Shown: piece by piece, positions 1 through 5,812 of the stretch
How the letters are laid out: every line of letters begins with the position of its first letter
How positions within the stretch are numbered: the first letter of the stretch is position 1
Origin: Sulfurimonas sp.
GTDB lineage: Bacteria; Campylobacterota; Campylobacteria; Campylobacterales; Sulfurimonadaceae
Direction: 5' to 3'
NCBI GenBank assembly: GCA_027858865.1
Contig: JAQIBW010000315.1
Location: forward strand, 1-5,845
Length of the DNA stretch: 5,845 bases
Position numbers and translations under genes: made by a program
Notes under the pieces: generated by a model
Told to the model about the DNA's origin: nothing
Database searches by the model: none
Seen by the model: only the letters and a program-made list of their open reading frames with translations

Positions 1-116
1 CCGAGAATATGAATCAAAAAAAAGCTGACGAGTTAGAGATTTTTGCTTCAAGCACTAACTTCTATATTGAGATACAAGAAAAAATAACGATTAATATACC
101 AATGATAACCTCTTAG
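1..116 (+). CDS. 3' end of an unidentified protein gene (partial)
   Basis: The frame beginning at position 3 is open from the window edge to a TAG stop at 114-116, giving about 37 residues that end in ...NIPMITS. The other two plus-strand frames hit stops within the first 30 bases. The tail is polar and rich in Glu, Lys and Ile, alternating charged and beta-type residues; it has no membrane segment and no motif I recognise. An ATG at 9-11 lies in frame, but only eight bases precede it, so a ribosome binding site cannot be judged. I read this as the C-terminus of a longer protein that starts outside the window. It converges with the membrane-protein gene that ends at 135, and a hairpin lies just beyond its stop. 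Confidence 0.5.
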   Translation, partial: ENMNQKKADELEIFASSTNFYIEIQEKITINIPMITS

Positions 117-130
117 ATAGTCTACTTTTT

Positions 131-159
131 AGAGCTATTCTTTTACAGAGAATAGCTCT
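131..159. terminator. Hairpin between convergent genes, possible terminator
   Basis: AGAGCTATTC at 131-140 pairs perfectly with GAATAGCTCT at 150-159, giving a 10-bp stem and a 9-base loop. It follows the plus-strand stop at 114-116 by 14 bases and contains the TAG stop (135-137) and last codons of the convergent minus-strand gene. On the plus strand the stem ends in CTCTTT followed by ACC, a short U run; on the minus strand the stem is followed by A residues. It therefore fits best as a weak Rho-independent terminator for the plus-strand gene. Whether it also stops the minus-strand transcript is uncertain. Confidence 0.45.
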
Positions 160-674
160 TTACCACTTATTGAACCCACCACAATTCCAACAAGTAGAGA
201 TGGCAAATATATAGCTATATCTAGCAGTTCATTATTTTTAAGCGCGATAAATTCTAAGACTAAAAACAGATATGGAACAAGTCTAAATAGTGATGAGCTG
301 CCTTTAACCCCGTGTTTCATACTCTCAAGACTGAAAGTTTTTATTTTCTTCTTCTCTTGTTTTACTATGGCCTTTAAATCTAACTCTTCAACAGGTGCAT
401 AGTTTATAGAATCTTCTTCATAGAGTTCATGTGGATCTTCTATTGTATCAAGGACATCTCTCTTCTCTTCAAGCATATCAGATGATACTTGCGTATTTAC
501 CATCTTTTTATAAGCATAAGAAGAGCCTAAAATAATAAACAAGCTACTTAAAAATGCAACCTGTAAATTTATAAAAAAGCTAAATGAAATAAGTGAAGAT
601 GCTATTATCAGAAGTTCTACTATAGTGATAATTTTAATACTTCTTTTCACCATAATCCTCATCATCTTCAGCAT
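135..674 (-). CDS. Small integral membrane protein of the hemL run, unknown function
   Basis: This protein has up to 179 residues and I do not recognise a named family. Two hydrophobic segments lie near the N-terminus (about residues 13-35 and 37-55). A charged middle region follows (about 57-125), with an acidic stretch containing EDPHELYEED near 79-88 and a Lys-rich QEKKKIK stretch. Two more hydrophobic segments lie at about 128-146 and 150-170, so I expect four membrane helices with the charged loop probably on the cytoplasmic side. The gene overlaps the 3' end of the AtpZ-like gene, which suggests translational coupling. The start is ambiguous: ATG at 674, 665, 662 or 653, or GTG at 650. 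A GAGGA motif within the upstream gene (about 656-660) sits best for the 653 ATG or the 650 GTG, so the true protein is probably about seven or eight residues shorter. From memory, C. jejuni Cj0851c, also annotated as an integral membrane protein, holds the same place; I could not align the two. Confidence 0.8.
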   Translation of the reverse strand: MLKMMRIMVKRSIKIITIVELLIIASSLISFSFFINLQVAFLSSLFIILGSSYAYKKMVNTQVSSDMLEEKRDVLDTIEDPHELYEEDSINYAPVEELDLKAIVKQEKKKIKTFSLESMKHGVKGSSSLFRLVPYLFLVLEFIALKNNELLDIAIYLPSLLVGIVVGSISGKELFSVKE

Positions 675-975
675 CTTCTTCTAGTTGCCTTTTAATGGCA
701 TATCTAGGCTCTTTGGCTAACTCTTGGAAAACTTTATACTGTTTTGAATATGCTTTGTAAACATTTAAGATTGCTGCAGCTATACCGAGAGCAACACCAA
801 TCCAAAATAACCACCCTATTCCTGTAAGACTACGAAGAAGATAACCGATACCTACACCCATAAGAACAGCAACAACCATTGAGATACCAAGAGATAGGCT
901 ATCCGCTGCTTCGATAATAGGTTTTATTCTAGGCTTGTGTTCTTCTTCTTGGACTTTAGTTTCGTTCTTATCCAT
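634..975 (-). CDS. AtpZ/AtpI-like F0F1 ATP synthase-associated membrane protein
   Basis: This 113-residue protein has a charged cytoplasmic N-terminus (1-25), a Gly-rich helical hairpin with two membrane segments (about 27-48 and 53-75), and a charged tail ending in an acidic cluster (99-108) followed by EKKY. The first helix, with its G-x-S-M...MGVGIGYLL pattern, and the short turn to a second helix containing GW and ALG resemble the AtpZ/AtpI family (PF09527-type). Members of that family lie beside ATP synthase operons in many bacteria and are implicated in c-ring assembly or Mg2+ uptake. No ATP synthase genes are in this window, so the family call rests on the fold pattern. The ATG at 973-975 overlaps the hemL stop by 8 bp, and AAGG at 985-988 lies 9 bases upstream, supporting this start. 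The 3' end runs into the next membrane-protein gene. In C. jejuni the gene in this position is, from memory, Cj0852c. Confidence 0.75.
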   Translation of the reverse strand: MDKNETKVQEEEHKPRIKPIIEAADSLSLGISMVVAVLMGVGIGYLLRSLTGIGWLFWIGVALGIAAAILNVYKAYSKQYKVFQELAKEPRYAIKRQLEEDAEDDEDYGEKKY

Positions 976-2260
976 TTGTTATTGCCTTAAATACTTTTGC
1001 ACTTGCAGCAATGGTATCTTCAATCATCTCATCAGTTATAGCCGTTGATATGAAGCCTGTCTCATAAAGTGAACATGCAAAGTAAAAACCTTCTTTAATC
1101 ATACCAGCATGAAATTTAGCAAAAAGCTCAGAATCTGAGTTGCAAGCATCTGCAAAGTTTTTAACCGGTGCTTCGTTAAAGAAGAAACCGAACATACTTC
1201 CTCTTGTATCTATTTGCATAGTTATTCCGCACTCACTTGCAGCTATTTTCATACCTTCAACAAGCCTAACAGCGCGAGCATTTAAAACATTCATTACAGC
1301 TGCATTTTTCTTTAGTTTGCTTAGTGCTGCAAGCCCGGCTGCCATTGCAACTGGATTACCACTTAGTGTACCTGCTTGATAAACTGGACCCTCAGGAGAT
1401 AGTTGAGCCATTATCTCTGCGCGTGCTCCAAAAGCCCCAACAGGCATACCACCACCTATAACTTTTCCAAGAGTGAGAATATCCGGAGTTGTGCCAGTAA
1501 TAGACTCAGCACCATTTATAGAAGCTCTAAAACCACTCATTACTTCGTCAAAAATAAGCAGAGTTCCATTTTCATCACAAATCTTTCTAAGCTCTGCTAA
1601 GAACTCTTTATCAGCAGGAACAAGTCCCATATTTCCTGCAATTGGTTCGATAATAACACAAGCTATGTCATTAGAATCTGCAAAACATTTTTTTACACTC
1701 TCTATATCATTGTAGGTAGCTAATAGTGTGTGTTTTGTAAAATCTGCAGGAACTCCTGGTGAACTTGGATTTCCAAAAGTAACAGCACCACTTCCTGCCT
1801 CAACTAAAAGAGAATCACTGTGTCCATGATAACAACCAGTAAATTTAACAATATCATCACGATGAGTAAACCCACGAGCAAGACGAATAGCACTCATTAC
1901 AGCTTCTGTTCCGCTACTTACAAATCTAATCTTATCAATTGAGCCAAACATAGATACAACTAACTGTGCTAAATCTGTCTCAGCTTGTGTAGGAGCACCA
2001 AAACTAAGTCCGTGCTTTACAGCTTCTATAACAGCTTTTTCTATGCTTTCATCTCTGTGACCAAAAAGAAGCGGTCCCCAACTCTGTACAAAATCAACAT
2101 ACTTGTTACCATCAACATCAGTTAAATAAGCGCCATTGCCTTCAGTAATAAACAGTGGAATTCCACCAACGCTTGAGAATGCTCTAACTGGAGAGTTAAC
2201 TCCACCTGGAATCAATTTTTGTGCTTGTTCAAATGCTTTTGACGATGCTTGTGTACTCAT
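968..2260 (-). CDS. hemL: Glutamate-1-semialdehyde 2,1-aminomutase
   Basis: HemL is the PLP-dependent enzyme that converts glutamate-1-semialdehyde to 5-aminolevulinate, the last step of the C5 route to haem and other tetrapyrroles; it acts in the cytoplasm as a dimer. The 430 residues match the usual family length. Diagnostic motifs appear in order: PGGVNSPVRAF (18-28), SSGTEAVMSAIRLARG (115-130), the YHGHSD block (144-149), EPIAGNMG (205-212), FDEVMSGFR (237-245), the PLP-lysine motif LGKVIGGGMPVGAFG with K266, and AGTLSGNP (296-303). All expected catalytic blocks are intact. The ATG at 2258-2260 has TAAGG at 2268-2272, 7 bases upstream, and a TATAAT box at 2289-2294. It is the first gene of a minus-strand run with two membrane-protein genes, overlapping the next start by 8 bp. 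Base composition is like its neighbours and I see no sign of transfer. Confidence 0.98.
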   Translation of the reverse strand: MSTQASSKAFEQAQKLIPGGVNSPVRAFSSVGGIPLFITEGNGAYLTDVDGNKYVDFVQSWGPLLFGHRDESIEKAVIEAVKHGLSFGAPTQAETDLAQLVVSMFGSIDKIRFVSSGTEAVMSAIRLARGFTHRDDIVKFTGCYHGHSDSLLVEAGSGAVTFGNPSSPGVPADFTKHTLLATYNDIESVKKCFADSNDIACVIIEPIAGNMGLVPADKEFLAELRKICDENGTLLIFDEVMSGFRASINGAESITGTTPDILTLGKVIGGGMPVGAFGARAEIMAQLSPEGPVYQAGTLSGNPVAMAAGLAALSKLKKNAAVMNVLNARAVRLVEGMKIAASECGITMQIDTRGSMFGFFFNEAPVKNFADACNSDSELFAKFHAGMIKEGFYFACSLYETGFISTAITDEMIEDTIAASAKVFKAITNG

Positions 2261-2288
2261 TTAAAGACCTTAAAATATATTTTTTGTT

Positions 2289-2294
2289 ATTATA
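2289..2294 (-). promoter_or_regulatory. Predicted -10 box of the hemL run
   Basis: Read on the minus strand, the sequence is a perfect TATAAT, 28 bases upstream of the hemL ATG. Transcription from it would begin near 2282 and give a leader of about 20 bases containing the TAAGG ribosome binding site. No TTGACA-like -35 box is visible at 16-18 bp, which is normal for the housekeeping sigma factor of Campylobacterota. Confidence 0.6.
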
Positions 2295-2347
2295 TCTAAA
2301 GAAATGGATTTGTTTGGCTAACCTATACTCCATTAATGTATATTAGC

Positions 2348-2353
2348 TATAAT
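2348..2353 (+). promoter_or_regulatory. Predicted -10 box of the TonB-like/porin unit
   Basis: TATAAT, in the context AGCTATAATC, lies 37 bases before the TTG start at 2391. The predicted leader is about 30 bases. No -35 hexamer is evident. It diverges from the hemL -10 box 54 bp away, so a regulator binding between them could affect both directions, although I see no clear operator. Confidence 0.55.
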
Positions 2354-2390
2354 CATTGAAATTATTTAAAATTAAAATAAACGGAACAAT

Positions 2391-3275
2391 TTGAACAGAT
2401 CTTCTTTTGCTTTATTTGTGGCACTCCTTATCCACCTTCTCTTTGTATTAATTTTTTGGTTACTTGGCACTATCACCCCTGAGATAAAAAAGCCTGTTAA
2501 ACCAGAAGAAAAAAAGATTAAAATCTCACTCAAAGAGATGCCTAAAAAAGAGAAAATATCAGGAGATATAAAAAAGAAAGTTGAACCATCCCCTATTGCT
2601 CCACCAATGCCAAAAGGTTCTCAACTTAAAAAGATTGTTAAACCACCTGTTAAATACGAACCAAAAAAGCCGGTAAAGCAACCAAAGCTAAATCCACCCC
2701 AACCAACTGAACCTAAACCAGAACCAATACCAAAAGTACAACCATTACCACAAAAACCATATATAGCACTAGCGACGCAAAAAGATGTTAACACAACTAA
2801 AAAAGAACCAAAAAAAGAAATAAAAAAACCAGTCGATCCGCTCTATGCGATGCTATCTCAAGACAAATCTTCTAATGAAGAAGAGGTTAAAGAGAAAAAG
2901 ACATACAACGGAAGTAGTATAAATCAAGATATTAAAGAGCTTTACGGAGATGAGTTTGGCAAACTAAGTCCCGGTCAACAAAAATATATTATAGACAATC
3001 AAGAGATTATGAGAAGAATTACACAACAAGTTCTTACTCGCGTGGCAAGAGTAAACCTTCCAAGAGACCTAAATGTAAACAGAAGCAACGTTATAGAATT
3101 TTATTTGCATCCAAACGGAGATATGAGCGACTTTAGATTTTTAGAAAAAAGTGGTTATTATGTTCTAGATGACACAACAAAAGAGACTATAGAGTACGCT
3201 TACAGCAGATACCCAAGACCTACAGAAAAAACTCTTGTTAGATACAACGTCTTTTATAATTTAGCTAGATATTAA
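2391..3275 (+). CDS. TonB/TolA-like energy transducer protein
   Basis: Proteins of this type link inner-membrane ExbB/ExbD or TolQ/TolR motors to outer-membrane receptors or the Pal system. The 294 residues show the three-part layout: one N-terminal membrane anchor (about 6-27) carrying a histidine (H15); a long periplasmic region very rich in Pro and Lys (about 31-150, with repeated KPxxP, PEPKPEP and QPKLNPPQ patterns); and a C-terminal domain (about 205-294) with the TonB-C-like pattern V-x-F-x-L-x-PNGDMSDFRFLEKSG, then an acidic helix and SRYPRP. The TTG start is forced: a stop lies upstream in frame (2373-2375), and the next ATG is residue 50, past the anchor. A GGAA precedes the TTG by 4 bases. 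In TonB and TolA the membrane histidine sits in an SxxxH motif; here the serine position is Ala11. No exbB, exbD, tolB or pal gene adjoins, so TonB versus TolA cannot be settled. The porin gene follows by 34 bp. Confidence 0.8.
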   Translation: MNRSSFALFVALLIHLLFVLIFWLLGTITPEIKKPVKPEEKKIKISLKEMPKKEKISGDIKKKVEPSPIAPPMPKGSQLKKIVKPPVKYEPKKPVKQPKLNPPQPTEPKPEPIPKVQPLPQKPYIALATQKDVNTTKKEPKKEIKKPVDPLYAMLSQDKSSNEEEVKEKKTYNGSSINQDIKELYGDEFGKLSPGQQKYIIDNQEIMRRITQQVLTRVARVNLPRDLNVNRSNVIEFYLHPNGDMSDFRFLEKSGYYVLDDTTKETIEYAYSRYPRPTEKTLVRYNVFYNLARY

Positions 3276-3295
3276 AATATCAACCATCGAGTAGT

Positions 3296-3302
3296 AAAGG
3301 GA
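3296..3302 (+). promoter_or_regulatory. Ribosome binding site of the porin gene
   Basis: AAAGGGA lies 7 bases before the ATG at 3310 and is the strongest Shine-Dalgarno match on the plus strand of the window, suggesting the porin is translated more strongly than the TTG-started gene ahead of it. No separate -10 box is visible in the 34-bp gap, so both genes are probably read from the same promoter. Confidence 0.6.
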
Positions 3303-3309
3303 TTTAATT

Positions 3310-4494
3310 ATGCTTAAAAGAATAATTTTAGCTTCATATTTGCTGTTGTATATAGAAGCACTTGCACATGATGATAACGCCTTCTCAAATGGTAATGTTG
3401 ATGGGGAGATAAAACTCTTTTACTATGACATAAATGAAAAGACTGATGCGAATGCCTATGCTACAGCACTTGGTGGATACCTAAAATATACAACAGATAC
3501 TAAAAATCCCTTCTTTGCATCTGTAAGATTTCATACTTCAAACCCTGTTGGAGATAACATAAACAAAGCTGGAACTGCTCTTTTTAACAACGACAAAGGA
3601 GGAGATTCTCTTAGCACTATCAGTGAGTCCTTTCTTGCATATAAAACTAAAAGTAGAGTTATAAAACTCGGTACCTTCATGCTAAAAACTCCGATGATGA
3701 ATGATGACACAACTAGAATAGTCCCGTGGAGTTATCAAGGTTTTGCATATACTGGTGAGAGTATAAAAGATATGAAAGTTCAGCTCTACTACATCAGTGC
3801 TATTCGTTCATTTACATCAGACATATATAAAAAAGAGAGTGCAAGCGGTGAGTTTGGAGATAGCGGGATAAGTATGTTGTCTCTTCACTACACAGGAATA
3901 AGCGGTCTTAAAGCTCAATCATTTTACTACTATGCTCCAGAGCTATACTCTACCTTTGTTGCACAGCTCGACTATGAGTTGTCAGTAGAAAACAACGCCC
4001 TCTTTTGTGTAGGTGCTCAGTACTTTAACAGCGGTGATGGTGGAAAGTATGCAGTAACAGAAAATAGAAATGGTGGAGATGATATTAACCTATTTGCTAT
4101 AAGAACTTCAGTTGATACAGAAGACTGGATGATATCTATTAACTACTCACAAAACTTTGGTGTCAGTGGAATAGTAAAAGGCTATGGTGGTCTGGCAAAG
4201 GTCTACACGACTTCTATGATAGCTAATGGTCGTGGAAACTACAAACCTGAGACTTGGATGATACAGAGTACGTATAACCTACCCCTAGGTTCACATCAAA
4301 GTGAATTAGGGTTTACACTTACAAATACTCAAGTTAATGATTCTAGAGGTGATGGGTTTAATGCTTATTATTTTCACTTTAAACACTACTTCAGCAAAGA
4401 AGCTTCAATATATCTAAGATATGAGAACTTAGATTATACAAATGAGAAGAGCGATGTAGCTTACTTTAGAGCTATAGCTTCTTATAAGTTCTAA
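3310..4494 (+). CDS. OprD-family-like outer-membrane porin
   Basis: This is a 394-residue predicted outer-membrane beta-barrel that would let small solutes diffuse across the outer membrane. A signal peptide is visible: MLKR, a hydrophobic core, then ALA before H20, so cleavage is likely after residue 19. The mature protein alternates hydrophobic and polar residues with many Tyr, Phe and Gly, and ends in IASYKF with the C-terminal Phe typical of barrels recognised by the BAM complex. The block around 116-154 (VIKLGTF...TPMMNDDTTRIVPWSYQGF...IKDMKVQLYY) resembles the OprD signature in which a TP and a DDTR/P segment precede the FxG and I-KD strands. DGEIKLFYYD near 31-40 fits the first strand. 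The substrate cannot be told from the sequence. The gene lies 34 bp after the TonB-like gene, but OprD porins are not normally TonB-dependent, so the pairing may be only positional. It ends 2 bp from the convergent CitE-like gene. Confidence 0.8.
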   Translation: MLKRIILASYLLLYIEALAHDDNAFSNGNVDGEIKLFYYDINEKTDANAYATALGGYLKYTTDTKNPFFASVRFHTSNPVGDNINKAGTALFNNDKGGDSLSTISESFLAYKTKSRVIKLGTFMLKTPMMNDDTTRIVPWSYQGFAYTGESIKDMKVQLYYISAIRSFTSDIYKKESASGEFGDSGISMLSLHYTGISGLKAQSFYYYAPELYSTFVAQLDYELSVENNALFCVGAQYFNSGDGGKYAVTENRNGGDDINLFAIRTSVDTEDWMISINYSQNFGVSGIVKGYGGLAKVYTTSMIANGRGNYKPETWMIQSTYNLPLGSHQSELGFTLTNTQVNDSRGDGFNAYYFHFKHYFSKEASIYLRYENLDYTNEKSDVAYFRAIASYKF

Positions 4495-4496
4495 TC

Positions 4497-5417
4497 TTAG
4501 TTAATCTTTAAAAGTGCCAAAGCACCCTTATATATCGGTTCATCAATAAATCCATACTCTTCATCCACAAAACCAGTCACTCCACTGTCTCTATGCATCT
4601 CAAAGAGTTTAATTATGACTTTTGCTCTTTTTATCTCAGCTTCTTTATCAACAAACTTTTCATTTGCAAGTCTAACCTGATCTGGTGAAATACACCCTTT
4701 AGCATCAAAACCCATACTTTTTTCAAGGTCTAGCCAAAGAGAAAACTCATCTAGGTTTTTAAATTCCTGATAAACAAAAGATACAGGTTTTACTTTCATT
4801 GCTTTTGATGTAACCAAGAAGTGTGAAAGCATATAAAGCATAGTAGGATTATTCAAATTTATAAGGCTATGTGAGAGTTTCATATCAGCAAATAAATCCA
4901 AGATGCCAAGATAAAAAGTAGTAACGCGAAGATTAGCTTTTAGTGTAGATAAGTTATGCCAAGCTTGCGATGTCTCAATAGAGAGATGCAACTCTATCTC
5001 TTCATTTAAAAGAGCAAGTACACTATCTACTTCCTTTTTGTTATTGATTTTTGGAACTCTTATAGCATCTGGCATAAACTGATTTAGGTATGTTATCTCT
5101 TCATATCCACCAGCATCTAATGCATTTACACGGACAACAAGTTTTTTGCTGCACTCTCTATGTCTAGTTAAAAATATAGCACATAAGACAAGTGCAAAAT
5201 GCTTATCTTCCTTACTAACACCATCTTCAAGGTTTAGCATAATACAATCAGCATCTAGCTCTTGTATTTTAGTTAAGTGCTTTATATTGTTACATGAAAG
5301 CATCAAGACAGAGCGAAAATCAGTTCTACGGTTCATAACTCTAAATGTCGGTTCGGCCAGTGCATCTAGAGCTTCTATGTCTCTTTGGTTAAAGGCTTTT
5401 TCTATTTTACTCAGCAT
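4497..5417 (-). CDS. CitE-like HpcH/HpaI aldolase/lyase-family protein
   Basis: This 306-residue protein matches the citrate-lyase-beta/malyl-CoA-lyase branch of the HpcH/HpaI TIM-barrel family (PF03328-type), which cleaves or forms acyl-CoA hydroxy-acids using Mg2+. Family features in order: RSVLML strand (35-40), LNLEDGVSKEDK (61-72), VRVNALD with its conserved Arg (95-101), AIRVPKI (118-124), the metal-ligand-type Glu in SIET (E148), the second acidic ligand in LGILDLFADM (D174), and the GCISPDQVRLANEKF block (241-255). The catalytic framework looks intact. The PGN/PGD turn that usually follows the first strand in CitE is SCN here (41-43), and about 34 residues precede the barrel, longer than usual. 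CitD/CitF partners are absent, so it is not a standard citrate lyase subunit; malyl-CoA or citramalyl-CoA-type activity is a guess. The ATG overlaps the cytochrome stop by 11 bp with AAAGG 8 bases upstream, supporting coupling. M28 is an alternative start that would remove most of the extension. Confidence 0.85.
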   Translation of the reverse strand: MLSKIEKAFNQRDIEALDALAEPTFRVMNRRTDFRSVLMLSCNNIKHLTKIQELDADCIMLNLEDGVSKEDKHFALVLCAIFLTRHRECSKKLVVRVNALDAGGYEEITYLNQFMPDAIRVPKINNKKEVDSVLALLNEEIELHLSIETSQAWHNLSTLKANLRVTTFYLGILDLFADMKLSHSLINLNNPTMLYMLSHFLVTSKAMKVKPVSFVYQEFKNLDEFSLWLDLEKSMGFDAKGCISPDQVRLANEKFVDKEAEIKRAKVIIKLFEMHRDSGVTGFVDEEYGFIDEPIYKGALALLKIN

Positions 5418-5751
5418 CTGACTTGCCTTTGTTTTGTTGAAGATAGAGATATAGTGCTTGAACCTCTTTTTTGGTTAAAAAGTATCTTGGCATTCCATCT
5501 ATTCTATTATTTAATGCTTTATAAAAAGTATTGAAGTCAAGACTATTTATCACAGGACCTTCAAAACTTTTTTTCTTTTTTTTATGTATATATGTCGCGA
5601 CAATTTTGCCTTCACCATTTTCACCATGACAGTGATGACATCCTATTCCTCTAGGGTTCTTATATAACTGAGATGCATATTCAAGGGGAGTAATAAACGA
5701 TGTATCTCCAAACAGGAAATAAGGAAAAATGAAAAGTAGTAAATATCTCAT
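5407..5751 (-). CDS. Small periplasmic mono-haem cytochrome c
   Basis: This is a 114-residue class I-type c cytochrome, expected to carry electrons in the periplasm. A short signal peptide (MRYLLLFIFPYFLFG, cleavage near residue 15) is followed by a helix (about 22-31), the haem attachment motif CHHCH (38-42; Cys38, Cys41, axial His42), a Gly/Glu-rich turn and a second half containing DGMPRY, where Met87 is the likely sixth ligand. A final helix (TKKEVQALYLYLQQ) closes the fold, as in cytochromes of the Cytochrom_C/CBB3 type. A run of five lysines (57-61) sits between the haem site and Met87 and may form a basic surface for a partner. It is coded by adjacent A8 and A7 tracts. The ATG at 5749-5751 has AGAGGG 8 bases upstream. 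The gene overlaps the CitE-like gene by 11 bp. The electron partner is unknown. A haem-binding role is strongly supported; a specific pathway is not. Confidence 0.9.
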   Translation of the reverse strand: MRYLLLFIFPYFLFGDTSFITPLEYASQLYKNPRGIGCHHCHGENGEGKIVATYIHKKKKKSFEGPVINSLDFNTFYKALNNRIDGMPRYFLTKKEVQALYLYLQQNKGKSDAE

Positions 5752-5779
5752 AAAAATAGCCCTCTAAATATATGGTGAT

Positions 5780-5788
5780 ATAATATCA
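5780..5788 (-). promoter_or_regulatory. Predicted extended -10 box for cytochrome c/CitE-like unit
   Basis: Read on the minus strand, TGATATTAT matches an extended -10 (TGn plus TATTAT), with a T8 tract immediately upstream (5788-5795), as is common in Campylobacterota promoters. Transcription would start near 5773, leaving a leader of about 22 bases with the AGAGGG ribosome binding site. The -10 sits in the palindrome GATATAATATC (5777-5787), so a TATAAT also reads on the plus strand. Confidence 0.5.
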
Positions 5789-5812
5789 AAAAAAATATTT
5801 ATGAGCTTTAAA

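Noticed and set aside
1140..1715. Plus-strand open frames inside hemL
   Set aside because: They lie antisense to a clearly intact hemL, lack ribosome binding sites, and encode low-complexity Ser/Ile-rich peptides typical of shadow frames.
2331..2338. CATTAATG palindrome between the two divergent promoters
   Set aside because: Eight-base AT-rich palindromes are common by chance; no second copy or known operator match in the 130-bp region.
2342..2360. Fur-box-like sequence (ATAATCATT) over the -10 of the TonB-like gene
   Set aside because: Only about 11 of 19 positions match the consensus when aligned by eye, and chance AT matches are expected in such AT-rich DNA. Iron control is plausible for TonB genes but is not shown here.
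2480..2860. Lys/Pro-rich, A-rich stretch that could be taken for a DNA repeat
   Set aside because: The repetition is at protein level (irregular KP and PEP units), normal for the TonB periplasmic spacer; there is no regular nucleotide period.
4507..4529. Small hairpin AAGGGTGC-TTTG-GCACTTTT near the 3' end of the CitE-like gene on the minus strand
   Set aside because: Only four Watson-Crick pairs next to the loop, extended by two G-U and then A-U pairs that consume the U run; it lies in coding sequence. Not convincing as a terminator.
5146..5421. Plus-strand open frame antisense to the CitE-like gene
   Set aside because: It covers conserved barrel motifs on the other strand, has no ribosome binding site, and has Ser-rich shadow composition.
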